Assembly (NCBI RefSeq): GCF_026625705.1
Contig: NZ_CP113059.1
Location: 2,418,001-2,482,000, forward strand
DNA: 64,000 nucleotides
DNA from: Pedobacter sp. SL55
Lineage (GTDB): Bacteria; Bacteroidota; Bacteroidia; Sphingobacteriales; Sphingobacteriaceae
Direction of reading: 5' to 3'
In this document: positions 43,049 to 51,253 of the stretch, piece after piece
How positions within the stretch are numbered: the stretch's first letter is position 1
Layout: the number at the start of each line of letters is the position of its first letter
Translations under genes and position numbers: made by a program
Notes under the pieces: model-generated
Database searches by the model: none
Seen by the model: the letters and a program-made list of their open reading frames with translations, nothing else
What the model was told of the DNA's origin: nothing

Positions 43049-44071
43049 TTAGTTACAGGTACCACCTTTGATGTAGATGGTAGTTTGTTCGGTAGCGTAA
43101 GTGCCAGAAATAGATTGACAAATTAAGTTCAGTTGTTCTTTCAGTTCTTTGTTGCTAATGTCGCCAGTAAACGTACATTTTTTTAGTTCGTCGTTGGTAA
43201 GCTTAATCTCAATGCCATAGGTTTTAGAAATCATAGCGAAAACTTTGTCTAAAGGCGTGTCGTAAAATTTCTGACTTTCTATTGAGTTTGTCGGTTTAGG
43301 CAAATCATAAGCTTCATATAGCGGCAAAGGTTTTTCTATAATTGAAGTTTGTAATTTTTTATCTTCTTTATCAAAAGCTACCATTTGGTTGGCAGTAATT
43401 AAAACTTTGGGATAATTCGTCTTCTGACCAAGCAACGAGGCGTGAATATTCTCTTTTACCATTACCTTTCCATTTTTCACGGCTACTTCGGCAGATTTTT
43501 CAGTTTCTTTAATGTAGAAACTAGTGCCAAATACTTTTACAATGATATCTTTATTGTGAACGTAAAAAGGTTTTTGTGGGTTATGAGAGATTTTAAAGAA
43601 AGCATCGCCATTTAAAAAAACTTCTCTTTTAGCACCAGCAAAATGGCTTGGGTATTCGATCCTTGCACCTGGGTTAAGCGTAACTACAGACAAATCGCTT
43701 AATACTAATTCTACCGTTTTATCTGTATTGTTTTTATAAGTTGATAAAGAAGAGTAAGAAACTGCTTTTTTGAAATACCTCTCGCTGTTGTTATAATTTG
43801 CTAAGAATAGAATGCCACTAACCAATAAAATAATAATAGAAGCAGCAATGCTGATGTATTTCCATCTCGAAGAAAGCTTAACAGTTTTTACCTGCGGTGT
43901 AACATTTTCCCAAATGCGATTGTGCATGGCGTTAAGCTCCAGATCAGAAAGCTGTTGATCATAATCCTGACCAAGCATATCATACCACTCCTCCACCATT
44001 TTCTTTTCGGTTTCGGTACAGGTGTTAGATTGATATCTACTAAGCAAATTTAAAAATGATGTTTTGCTCAT
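43049..44071 (-). CDS. FecR-family anti-sigma factor
   Basis: This 340-residue membrane protein has a cytoplasmic N terminus that binds the sigma factor. One membrane segment follows (YISIAASIIILLVSGILFLA). The periplasmic FecR domain (VELVLSDLSVVTLNPGARIE, FYIKETEKSAEVAVKNGKVM) and a C-terminal DUF4974-type domain (KVFAMISKTYGIEIKLTNDE) come last. It relays ligand binding by the STN-containing receptor to the ECF sigma factor 82 bp upstream. Confidence 0.93.
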   Translation of the reverse strand: MSKTSFLNLLSRYQSNTCTETEKKMVEEWYDMLGQDYDQQLSDLELNAMHNRIWENVTPQVKTVKLSSRWKYISIAASIIILLVSGILFLANYNNSERYFKKAVSYSSLSTYKNNTDKTVELVLSDLSVVTLNPGARIEYPSHFAGAKREVFLNGDAFFKISHNPQKPFYVHNKDIIVKVFGTSFYIKETEKSAEVAVKNGKVMVKENIHASLLGQKTNYPKVLITANQMVAFDKEDKKLQTSIIEKPLPLYEAYDLPKPTNSIESQKFYDTPLDKVFAMISKTYGIEIKLTNDELKKCTFTGDISNKELKEQLNLICQSISGTYATEQTTIYIKGGTCN

Positions 44072-44153
44072 AATATTTGGTTATATAAAGTAAGTCACTT
44101 AAACAGGGTATATCCCTAAAGGAAAATTAAAATAATTTTTAAATAGCTGATAT

Positions 44154-44666
44154 TCAGTTATAAAAAAAAATAGAAAGCACACCTTTTTTTAGGAATTGGC
44201 GTAGCCATTTTAAAGATTGGGTAATGTGATATTCTACCGCTTTTTCTGATATGTTAAGCTTAGAGGAAATCTCTTTATTGCTATGGTGTTGCATTCTACT
44301 TAGCCTAAAAACCTCTTGTGTTTTTTCTGGGAGGTGGTTTAAAGCAAGTTCAACTTGTTGCGAAAGTTCTTTCTCTTCAAAGTTTTGTAGGGCGGTATCT
44401 TCGGTTATTGGTGCGTTTACTTTAAGATAGTCTTCATACTTGTTTTGCACTACCAAAGAACGATAATGATTGATGATGCTGAATTTTAATGCAGTAAACA
44501 AATAGCTCTGCCCATTAACTACTTCTAATTTTTGTCTATTTTCCCAAAGAGAGATAAAGATATTCTGAACCAATTCTTCCGCAACAATTTTATCAGCTGT
44601 TTTGCTAAAAGCATGGCGCAATAAAAGCTTGGCATATTTATTATAAATAAGCTCATAGGCAAGCAC
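44154..44666 (-). CDS. ECF RNA polymerase sigma factor (FecI-like)
   Basis: This is a 170-residue sigma-70 family protein as read from GTG at 44666. Region 2 begins LAYELIYNKYAKLLLRHAFS, with AEELVQNIFISLWENR. Region 4 is LSRMQHHSNKEISSKLNISE. The frame upstream of the GTG still encodes family-like sequence (RRLDPDFLRLKADD) but has no start codon. An ATG at 44722 lies in another frame, one base off. One extra A in the AAA at 44708-44710 would join them to give MSIDKRRLDPDF. The N terminus may therefore be frameshifted. It should drive the fecR and receptor genes. Confidence 0.85.
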   Translation of the reverse strand: MLAYELIYNKYAKLLLRHAFSKTADKIVAEELVQNIFISLWENRQKLEVVNGQSYLFTALKFSIINHYRSLVVQNKYEDYLKVNAPITEDTALQNFEEKELSQQVELALNHLPEKTQEVFRLSRMQHHSNKEISSKLNISEKAVEYHITQSLKWLRQFLKKGVLSIFFYN

Positions 44667-44850
44667 ATCATCTGCTTTTAAACGAAGAAAGTCTGGGTCT
44701 AACCTTCTTTATCAATTGACATCCGTTTGTTTTGTTATTTGGTTAGTGTAAAGCTATAGCAATTAAGAGTGTTTAGCGACCTTATTGCAAAATAATTTTT
44801 AATAGATAAATATCCGTTGTTCGGAAATTTCTAGGTTGCATTCATTTTTT

Positions 44851-44858
44851 TACCTTTG
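44851..44858 (+). promoter_or_regulatory. -7 element upstream of the threonine dehydrogenase gene
   Basis: TACCTTTG matches the TAnnTTTG consensus exactly and lies 18 bp before the ATG at 44877. The predicted leader is very short. No well-spaced -33 TTG was found. Confidence 0.35.
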
Positions 44859-44876
44859 TCAAATTTTAATTTACAG

Positions 44877-45821
44877 ATGACTGATAAAATACTGGTTTTA
44901 GGCTCAAATGGTCAGATAGGTACCGAATTGGTAACCGCACTTCGCGTTACTTATGGTAGCGATAACGTAGTAGCTTGCGATATTCGCAGACCAGATTACG
45001 AAATTAAAAATGCTGGTCCGTTTGAGTTTGTGAACGTATTAGATAAAGACATATTAAAGACCATTTTCGAGAAATATAAACCTACACAAGTTTATTTGTT
45101 AGCGGCTTTACTTTCAGCAACCGGAGAGCAAAATCCAAAATTAGCTTGGGATTTGAACATGAACGGCCTGCTAAATGTACTAGACTTGGCATTGGTTTAC
45201 AAAACTGCAAAAGTTTACTGGCCAAGTTCTATCGCTGTTTTCGGTCCAAACTCTCCGAAAAATAAAACGCCACAGTTTTGCACCATGGATCCAAATACGG
45301 TTTATGGCATTAGTAAATTGGCAGGCGAGCGTTGGTGCGAGTATTATCATCAGAAATACGGTTTGGATGTGAGAAGTATCCGTTATCCTGGTTTAATAAG
45401 CTGGAAAGCAGCGCCAGGCGGTGGAACTACGGATTATGCCATTCATATTTTCCACGAAGCTTTGAAAAAAGGAAGTTACTCATCATTTTTATCGGCAGAA
45501 ACAGAATTACCAATGATGTACATGGACGATGCCATTAGAGGTACGATTGAGTTAATGGATGCTCCAGCAGATCAGTTAAGCATTCGTTCTAGTTATAATT
45601 TTGGCGGAGTAAGTTTTACACCAGAAGTTTTAGCTGCAGAAATTAGGAAACACATTCCCGATTTTAAATTAACTTACGCAGAAAATGATCCAAGGCAGGA
45701 TATTGCAAATAGTTGGCCAAAATCTATAGATGATAGTTTTGCAAGAAATGAATGGGGCTGGAAACCTGAGTTTGACATTGCAAAACTGACAGCAGATATG
45801 TTAATGAATTTAAAGAAATAA
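44877..45821 (+). CDS. SDR-type L-threonine 3-dehydrogenase
   Basis: This 314-residue NAD-dependent enzyme oxidises threonine to 2-amino-3-ketobutyrate. The glycine-rich motif VLGSNGQIGTELV is at the N terminus. PSSIAVFG and the YGISK catalytic Tyr-Lys follow. YPGLISWKAAPGGGTTDYA and MMYMDDAIRGTIELM are hallmarks of the UDP-galactose-epimerase-like TDH group, not the zinc-dependent one. Start 44877 is chosen because MTDKILVLG fits the family; the in-frame TTG at 44856 overlaps the -7 element. It is monocistronic. Confidence 0.9.
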   Translation: MTDKILVLGSNGQIGTELVTALRVTYGSDNVVACDIRRPDYEIKNAGPFEFVNVLDKDILKTIFEKYKPTQVYLLAALLSATGEQNPKLAWDLNMNGLLNVLDLALVYKTAKVYWPSSIAVFGPNSPKNKTPQFCTMDPNTVYGISKLAGERWCEYYHQKYGLDVRSIRYPGLISWKAAPGGGTTDYAIHIFHEALKKGSYSSFLSAETELPMMYMDDAIRGTIELMDAPADQLSIRSSYNFGGVSFTPEVLAAEIRKHIPDFKLTYAENDPRQDIANSWPKSIDDSFARNEWGWKPEFDIAKLTADMLMNLKK

Positions 45822-45892
45822 ATAAGGTTTGAGGTTTAGGGTTTAAGGCATAAGGTCTCATATCTCATATCTCACATCTCAATACTAATAAA

Positions 45893-46621
45893 ATGGGAAG
45901 AGCATTCGAATTTAGAAAAGAAAGAAAATTTAAGCGTTGGTCTAAAATGGCCGTGCAGTTTACACGTATTGGTAAAGATATTGTAATGGCGGTTAAAGAG
46001 TCTGGGCCAAACCCAGAAACCAACTCTCGCTTGCGTACTGCCATGCAAAATGCCAAGGCCGTAAATATGCCAAAAGATAGGGTAGAAGCGGCAATTAAGC
46101 GTGCTACCGATAAAACTTTGGCCAATTACGAAGAAATTGTGTACGAAGGTTACGCACCACACGGCGTAGCTGTTTTAATTGAAACTGCAACCGATAATAC
46201 TAACCGTACCGTGGCTAACGTGCGTAGTTATTTCAACAAAACTAACGGTTCTTTGGGCAAAACCGGTTCTCTAGATTTTGTTTTTAACCGTAAATCTATT
46301 TTTAGGTTTGCCCCAACAGACGAGCTTGACTTAGAAGAATTAGAGTTCGAATTAATTGACGCAGGCTTAGAAGAGCTTTACGTAGAAGCTGACGAAGAAG
46401 GTAACGATGTGGTAGTGGCACAAGGTGCTTTCGAAAACTTTGGTTCGCTACAAAAAGCTTTGGAAGAAAAAGGTCTGGAATTGAAAAGTTCTAAATTAGA
46501 GCGTATCGCTTTATCTCACCACGAAGTAACTGAAGAGCAAGCTGCGGATGTGATGAAACTGATTGATAAGCTGGAAGAGGACGATGACGTTCAAGCGGTT
46601 TATCATAACATGGCCGAGTAA
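45893..46621 (+). CDS. YebC/PmpR-family protein
   Basis: This 242-residue protein starts MGRAFEFRKERKFKRWSKMA, continues NPETNSRLRTAMQNAKAVNM and contains YEGYAPHGVAVLIE. These are diagnostic for the YebC family, described as transcription regulators and, more recently, as factors that help ribosomes at difficult sequences. The upstream gap carries short CTCATATCTCATATCTCACATC-like repeats of no clear role (given here in part). A terminator follows the stop. Confidence 0.93.
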   Translation: MGRAFEFRKERKFKRWSKMAVQFTRIGKDIVMAVKESGPNPETNSRLRTAMQNAKAVNMPKDRVEAAIKRATDKTLANYEEIVYEGYAPHGVAVLIETATDNTNRTVANVRSYFNKTNGSLGKTGSLDFVFNRKSIFRFAPTDELDLEELEFELIDAGLEELYVEADEEGNDVVVAQGAFENFGSLQKALEEKGLELKSSKLERIALSHHEVTEEQAADVMKLIDKLEEDDDVQAVYHNMAE

Positions 46622-46645
46622 TTACCTTTAGCAAATAACAAATGC

Positions 46646-46677
46646 GCCTCGTAGGTTTTAAATTTACGAGGCATTTT
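46646..46677 (+). terminator. Terminator of yebC
   Basis: Perfect 8-bp arms (46646-46653 with 46665-46672) are followed by ATTTTTAT. The hairpin lies 25 bp after the yebC stop. Confidence 0.75.
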
Positions 46678-46722
46678 TATGTCTTAATATTTTTTGAAGC
46701 GCAAGGCCTGTACTCATCGGTT

Positions 46723-46923
46723 CCGAAAGTCCCGCTTTCCGCTTTATCCCGATCTAGCGTCGGGATGCTCGCTACTATCAGGGCTAATTTGGCAAATCAT
46801 GTGCTGCCGTTTATGCTTTTACACTAATATAAGTTTCAAGCTTTGGCGGGCACACGCCAACCCTGGAGATTTGCTATGTTGGCGTGCCCGTTAACGTGTA
46901 AAAACCCTTTCGCCGAAAGTCCC
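46723..46923. repeat. About 200-bp non-coding element bounded by an 11-bp direct repeat
   Basis: CCGAAAGTCCC occurs at 46723-46733 and again at 46913-46923. Between them lie a CCCGA/TCGGG hairpin and a larger fold. In the fold, 46817-46824 pairs with 46896-46903, and 46847-46861 pairs with 46878-46890 (13 bp with a 2-base bulge). The left part resembles the repeat at 15841-15960. No ORF is supported. It occupies most of the 329-bp gap between yebC and the next gene. Confidence 0.5.
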
Positions 46924-46950
46924 TAGAGTAGATTGTGCTATTATCTATCT

Positions 46951-47418
46951 TTATTCTTTCACAGCAATATAGGTTTCTACTTCTGCGTGATCTCCATCGT
47001 AGTATTTTTTACCGTGGATGGTAAAGTCAGCTTTGTAAGAACGTTGCAGGTTTAGTTCATCATCGCCCCATATTTCTAGCCAAGTGTTAAAAACAGCTTC
47101 AGGCATTTTTCCTTTAGAAATGAACTTTTGGTAGGCTGTAGTTTCAATGGTAATGCCAACAAAACCGCTCGGAATATTTTCTAATGAACTTACTGCAGCC
47201 CCTATAACAGTAGTGTAAGGTTTGGTGAAATCTGTTTCGTAAGCTGTGTAAACAGCGTAAATGTCTTCGTTCAGTTTGTTAGGGATTTGCTTTTGAATTT
47301 CTTGTTCCCAAAATTTGCCCCATAACTTTTCAATATCTTTGGCAGATTGGCCATTTTCGTTGGTTGTTCTAATAGAAATACCGATAACGTAAAACTTCTG
47401 AATAATTTGATTGCTCAT
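46951..47418 (-). CDS. GyrI-like/AraC-effector-binding domain protein
   Basis: This 155-residue protein looks like a stand-alone effector-binding (GyrI-like, SRPBCC-unrelated) domain. Supporting segments are FYVIGISIRTTNENGQSAKD, IEKLWGKFWEQEI, IYAVYTAYETDFTKPYTTVI and DAEVETYIAV-like end (DHAEVETYIAVKE). Such proteins bind small molecules, and some inhibit gyrase or hydrolyse cyclopropane-containing toxins. No DNA-binding domain is present. It is followed upstream by the DUF1569 gene on the same strand. Confidence 0.75.
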   Translation of the reverse strand: MSNQIIQKFYVIGISIRTTNENGQSAKDIEKLWGKFWEQEIQKQIPNKLNEDIYAVYTAYETDFTKPYTTVIGAAVSSLENIPSGFVGITIETTAYQKFISKGKMPEAVFNTWLEIWGDDELNLQRSYKADFTIHGKKYYDGDHAEVETYIAVKE

Positions 47419-47509
47419 GTTCTTATTTTATAATTGAATACGGAGCAAACTTAAATCACACTTGTGACAACCCTATGTCAGTGCGGTTTTATAAACTTTG
47501 TTTTAAATA

Positions 47510-47986
47510 TTAAACACCAAATTGCTTCAAATGATGATCTAAATGCTTGTAAAACATATTATTCCATTCGTTAGCGCTCAATGGGCCAAAAGAGTGCGAC
47601 ATTTTTCCATCAAAAATATAAGAACCCAGCACCTCTGTTTCGAGGATATAATCAATTAAGCGTTGTTTTTCTACTTCAAAGGCTTTCTCTTCGGTAATTA
47701 AAAATGCAGGCGCAGTTTTGTTGTTTTTTGGATAGGGCTTTGCACTTACCACTAGTCTTTTTACAAAATTTTTTAAGATAAAGCCCATTAAAAAGCCTGG
47801 CTTAGGATGTTGATCGGTATAAACCATCTCGTAAGTGACATTACAATGCGCTAACATTTGTGCAACATTCATTTTGCCCCATAAGGGTTGCGAATTTGGA
47901 GTTAGCTTGTTTATTCTTTCTATTACACCTTCGGTGACTTCTTTTGCAAAGATATTAGGTAGATCCATATTTTTTGTTGAGTCCAT
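47510..47986 (-). CDS. DUF1569 (DinB-like) protein
   Basis: This 158-residue protein starts MDSTKNMDLPNIFAKEV and contains PLWGKMNVAQMLAHCNVTYE, ending MFYKHLDHHLKQFGV. The histidines in MLAHC and HLDHH match the metal-binding positions of DinB-like four-helix bundles. The biochemical role is unknown. It lies 45 bp after the esterase gene, across a small hairpin. Confidence 0.8.
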   Translation of the reverse strand: MDSTKNMDLPNIFAKEVTEGVIERINKLTPNSQPLWGKMNVAQMLAHCNVTYEMVYTDQHPKPGFLMGFILKNFVKRLVVSAKPYPKNNKTAPAFLITEEKAFEVEKQRLIDYILETEVLGSYIFDGKMSHSFGPLSANEWNNMFYKHLDHHLKQFGV

Positions 47987-47995
47987 ACATGGTGG

Positions 47996-48015
47996 AGACG
48001 CATAATAATGCGTCT
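47996..48015. repeat. Short perfect hairpin between esterase and DUF1569 genes
   Basis: AGACGCAT-AATA-ATGCGTCT is an 8-bp perfect stem. No strong U run follows on either strand, so it is more likely a dispersed repeat than a terminator. Confidence 0.45.
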
Positions 48016-48031
48016 TTACAGCATAGTTTCG

Positions 48032-48808
48032 CTATTTTTTATTTGACAACAGCCAAGGCAGCAGTTCTGGTTCTGCAAAAGCACTATCCCAGCTGTTGTG
48101 ATTTGCCTTTAAATATAGTGTAAACTTAGCTTCGTTGCCTAATTTTTTTCTTTCTCGGTAAATGCCATACGAAAACTGAGGGGTAACCACATCGTCTAAG
48201 CCACCGTGAAAAATCCAAAGTGGAACGTGCTTGTATTTTTTTGTATTTGCAGGGTTATCGCCGCCACAAATCGCAAAAGCTGCGGCAAATGTTTTTGGTT
48301 TTCTTCTTAAAATTTCGAATGTGCCCATGCCGCCCATCGATAAGCCACCTACATAAATTCTGTTTGGATCTACAAATGTATTTTTAAAAAACTGATCTGT
48401 AAACTGAACTAACAAATCCATCGCCTTTGTAGGCTTACCACCTTTTACAAACGTGAAAAAACGTTTATTGCTTACTGTTTCAATCTCTACGTTAGCCCAA
48501 TAACTATCTTGGCTGCATTGAGGGAAAATAGTAATCACTTCATTGCTGTTCCTAAAATTCTCATTCAAGAATAGTTTTCCGCCATTAGCCAGTTGTTTCT
48601 GGTTGTCGTTACCACTCTCTCCTCTACCATGAAGAAATAAGATTACTGGATATTGCTTACTCGCATCAAAGTTTTCTGGATACAGAATTCTGTACTTTAG
48701 TGTATCGCCGTTGGTAACAAATTCATCTTTTTTGTAAAGAGAAAGATCTTGAGCAAAGGCGGTAATGCTTAGGAAGAATAATACGAGGAATATGCTTGTT
48801 CTTTTCAT
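48032..48808 (-). CDS. Secreted alpha/beta-hydrolase (PHB-depolymerase/CE1-like esterase)
   Basis: This 258-residue protein has a signal peptide (KRTSIFLVLFFLSITAFAQ). The oxyanion segment is PVILFLHGRGESG. The nucleophile elbow is GGLSMGGMGTF, the acid is in HGGLDDVVTP and the base is in KANHNSWD. It resembles feruloyl/acetyl esterases attached to polysaccharide loci. Start 48808 is chosen for the signal peptide; the extension to 48868 runs into an inverted repeat. It lies 150 bp downstream of the GH3 gene on the same strand. Confidence 0.85.
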   Translation of the reverse strand: MKRTSIFLVLFFLSITAFAQDLSLYKKDEFVTNGDTLKYRILYPENFDASKQYPVILFLHGRGESGNDNQKQLANGGKLFLNENFRNSNEVITIFPQCSQDSYWANVEIETVSNKRFFTFVKGGKPTKAMDLLVQFTDQFFKNTFVDPNRIYVGGLSMGGMGTFEILRRKPKTFAAAFAICGGDNPANTKKYKHVPLWIFHGGLDDVVTPQFSYGIYRERKKLGNEAKFTLYLKANHNSWDSAFAEPELLPWLLSNKK

Positions 48809-48832
48809 GATGATAATTTTTTGTAAACTCAT

Positions 48833-48903
48833 CCGTCCTTTCGAGCATAGCGAGAAATCTAGTCTCATGTTAGATTTCTCCTCATTCTTCGTCGAAAGGA
48901 CGG
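48833..48903. repeat. Double inverted repeat between GH3 and esterase genes
   Basis: Outer 12-bp perfect arms CCGTCCTTTCGA/TCGAAAGGACGG (48833-48844 with 48892-48903) enclose 10-bp perfect arms GAGAAATCTA/TAGATTTCTC (48852-48861 with 48871-48880). The inner core matches the other GAGAAATCT repeats of the window. Confidence 0.7.
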
Positions 48904-48958
48904 AGTTAATCGCAAATTAAGATCTCTTCACTACGGTCGAGATGACGGCGTGCTTAAA

Positions 48959-51247
48959 TTACTTTACCAATTTAAAATCTACCGCTTTTACATCTCTAGA
49001 ATTTGTGCCTACAAAAGCTTTAAAATCTCCAGCTTCTGATACAAATTTCAATTGACTGTTGTAAAACCTCAACATCTCTTCTGATATTGCAAAGGTAACG
49101 GTTTTGGTTTCGCCGGGCTGTAAATTAATTTTTTGGAAACCTTTTAACTCTTTTACGGGACGGGTACTGGTACCAACTAAGTCGCGGATGTAAAGCTGTA
49201 CCACTTCTTCTCCGGCAATAGAGCCGCTATTGGTTATCGTTGTAGTTATGTTAATTTTTTGTCCGGGTTTTAACGTACTACTGCTAATTTTTACATCGCC
49301 ATAAGTAAAAGTAGTATAGCTTAAACCAAAGCCAAAAGGATATAAAGGGTCGTTAGTTACATCTAAATAATTAGACCAAAATCTGGTAAACCAAGGTTTG
49401 TCGCCAAGCGGTCGGCCAGTCATTTTATGTGCATAATATAATGGAATTTGCCCTACGTTTTGCGGAAAAGTCATAGTGATTTTACCCGATGGGTTTACAT
49501 CGCCAAACAAAACATCGCCTATTGCTTTTGCAGCTTCTACACCACCGAACCATACATTTAAGATTGCTGGAACGTTGGCTTGCTCCCAAGTTAACGTCAT
49601 TGGTCGGCCAGCAAACAACACCAAAACCACAGGTTTTCCAGTTTTCAATAAAGCTTCTAATAACCTCTTCTGCGTGTCTGGAATGCCAATATCGGTACGG
49701 CTAGAGCTTTCTCCACTCATTTCAGAAGCCTCGCCTAAGGCTGCAACCACTACATCAGCTTTTTCTGCAACTTTTACCGCCTCGGCAATGATTTCGCTTT
49801 CAGGTCTATTGTCACGAGGGATATCTCTACCATGTGCCGTTCCCCAAATTTGTTGGTTGGGGTCGCCAATTAAGTTTGAACCTAGTGCGTGTACAATTTT
49901 CACTTTATCGCCAGCTACTTGGGTTAAACCTTGCAATAGTGTAGGTACTTTAGACATATCAGCGTTTACGCTCCACGTGCCGGGCATGTTACTGGCAGTG
50001 TTGGCTAATGGGCCAACTAAAGCAATAGTTCCTTTTCTTTGTAGAGGTAAAGTTTGATTGTCGTTTTTTAACAATACAAAGGTTTTAGTTGCGGCTTGGC
50101 GGGCAAACTTCAGATTTTCGGCTGTTAAAATTTCTTTAGCTGCTCTTTCCTCGCTGCAATATTTAAAAGGATCATCAAATAAGCCTAACTTGTATTTGGC
50201 TTCTAAAATTAAGCGACAAGCCGAATTAATTTGAGCGATGGTTACCTTGCCTTCGTTAAGATTTTGTTTTAAGGTAGTTAAAAAACCTTCACTTACCATA
50301 TCCATGTCTGTCCCTGCTTTTAGCGCCAAGCCAGATACAGTTTTCAAGTCACCTAAACCATGAGCAATAAGCTCGCTTACGCCAGTATAATCTGAGGCTA
50401 CAAAGCCTTTAAAACCCCATTCTTTACGTAGTAAATCAGTTAATAACCATTTGTTTGCCGTTGCTGGAACACCATTGATATCATTAAAAGAAACCATTAC
50501 ACTACCAGCACCTGCATCAATTGCTGCTTTGTAAGGTGGTAGATATTCGTTGTACATTCTGTCGAAGCTCATATCGGTAGTGTTGTAATCTCTACCGCCT
50601 TCGGCTGCGCCATATAAAGCTAAATGTTTTACGCAAGCCATCATGGTGTTAATGGCTTTTAAATCATTGCCTTGATAACCTTTTACCATTACTTTTGCAA
50701 TTTCTGAGCCCAAGAATGGATCTTCGCCACTACCTTCGGCTACACGTCCCCAACGTGGGTCGCGGGCCAGATCGACCATGGGCGAGAAAGTCCAGTTTAA
50801 ACCATCTGCAGTTGCCTCTTGCGCAGCAATTCTAGCAGTTTTTTCTATCATTGGCAGATCCCAACTGGCGGCCAAAGCCAGTGGAATAGGGAAGGTGGTT
50901 TTGTAGCCATGTATCACATCCTGACCAAAAATCATCGGGATTTTTAAACGGCTGCGCATAGCGATCTCTTGTGCCTTGCGGATTTTTTGCGGCGTAGTTA
51001 AACTGAAGATACCTCCTACATCGCCTTTGGCAATTTTAGCTTCTACACCGGTACTAACCGCCGAACCAGTGGTAGCTTCGCCACCAGTAACCAAGTTTAA
51101 CTGCCCAATTTTCTCATCAACCGTCATTTTAGACAAAAGGTTGTTGATGAAACTGTCCATCTTTTGTTTTTCAGTTGGCGCCGCTTTTTTCTGTGCAAAA
51201 GCGGGCAAAGTTAAAGCTAAGGTAAATGCTACGAATATTCTCTTCAT
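48959..51247 (-). CDS. bglX: GH3 beta-glucosidase (BglX-like)
   Basis: This 762-residue exported enzyme has a signal peptide (MKRIFVAFTLALTLPAFAQ). The TIM-barrel domain contains FGQDVIHGYKTTFPIPLALA. The nucleophile Asp is in GFVASDYTGVSEL near residue 285. The alpha/beta sandwich (VVAALGEASEMSGESSSRTD) and a C-terminal Fn3-like domain (QLYIRDLVGTSTRPVKELKG) follow. It lies 6 bp after a GH144-type gene, so it probably splits sophorose or short beta-1,2-glucans into glucose. Confidence 0.95.
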   Translation of the reverse strand: MKRIFVAFTLALTLPAFAQKKAAPTEKQKMDSFINNLLSKMTVDEKIGQLNLVTGGEATTGSAVSTGVEAKIAKGDVGGIFSLTTPQKIRKAQEIAMRSRLKIPMIFGQDVIHGYKTTFPIPLALAASWDLPMIEKTARIAAQEATADGLNWTFSPMVDLARDPRWGRVAEGSGEDPFLGSEIAKVMVKGYQGNDLKAINTMMACVKHLALYGAAEGGRDYNTTDMSFDRMYNEYLPPYKAAIDAGAGSVMVSFNDINGVPATANKWLLTDLLRKEWGFKGFVASDYTGVSELIAHGLGDLKTVSGLALKAGTDMDMVSEGFLTTLKQNLNEGKVTIAQINSACRLILEAKYKLGLFDDPFKYCSEERAAKEILTAENLKFARQAATKTFVLLKNDNQTLPLQRKGTIALVGPLANTASNMPGTWSVNADMSKVPTLLQGLTQVAGDKVKIVHALGSNLIGDPNQQIWGTAHGRDIPRDNRPESEIIAEAVKVAEKADVVVAALGEASEMSGESSSRTDIGIPDTQKRLLEALLKTGKPVVLVLFAGRPMTLTWEQANVPAILNVWFGGVEAAKAIGDVLFGDVNPSGKITMTFPQNVGQIPLYYAHKMTGRPLGDKPWFTRFWSNYLDVTNDPLYPFGFGLSYTTFTYGDVKISSSTLKPGQKINITTTITNSGSIAGEEVVQLYIRDLVGTSTRPVKELKGFQKINLQPGETKTVTFAISEEMLRFYNSQLKFVSEAGDFKAFVGTNSRDVKAVDFKLVK

Positions 51248-51253
51248 GTATAT

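Noticed and set aside
46642..46894. Two plus-strand ORFs after yebC
   Set aside because: They run through a terminator and a repeat element, with no start context or protein-like composition.
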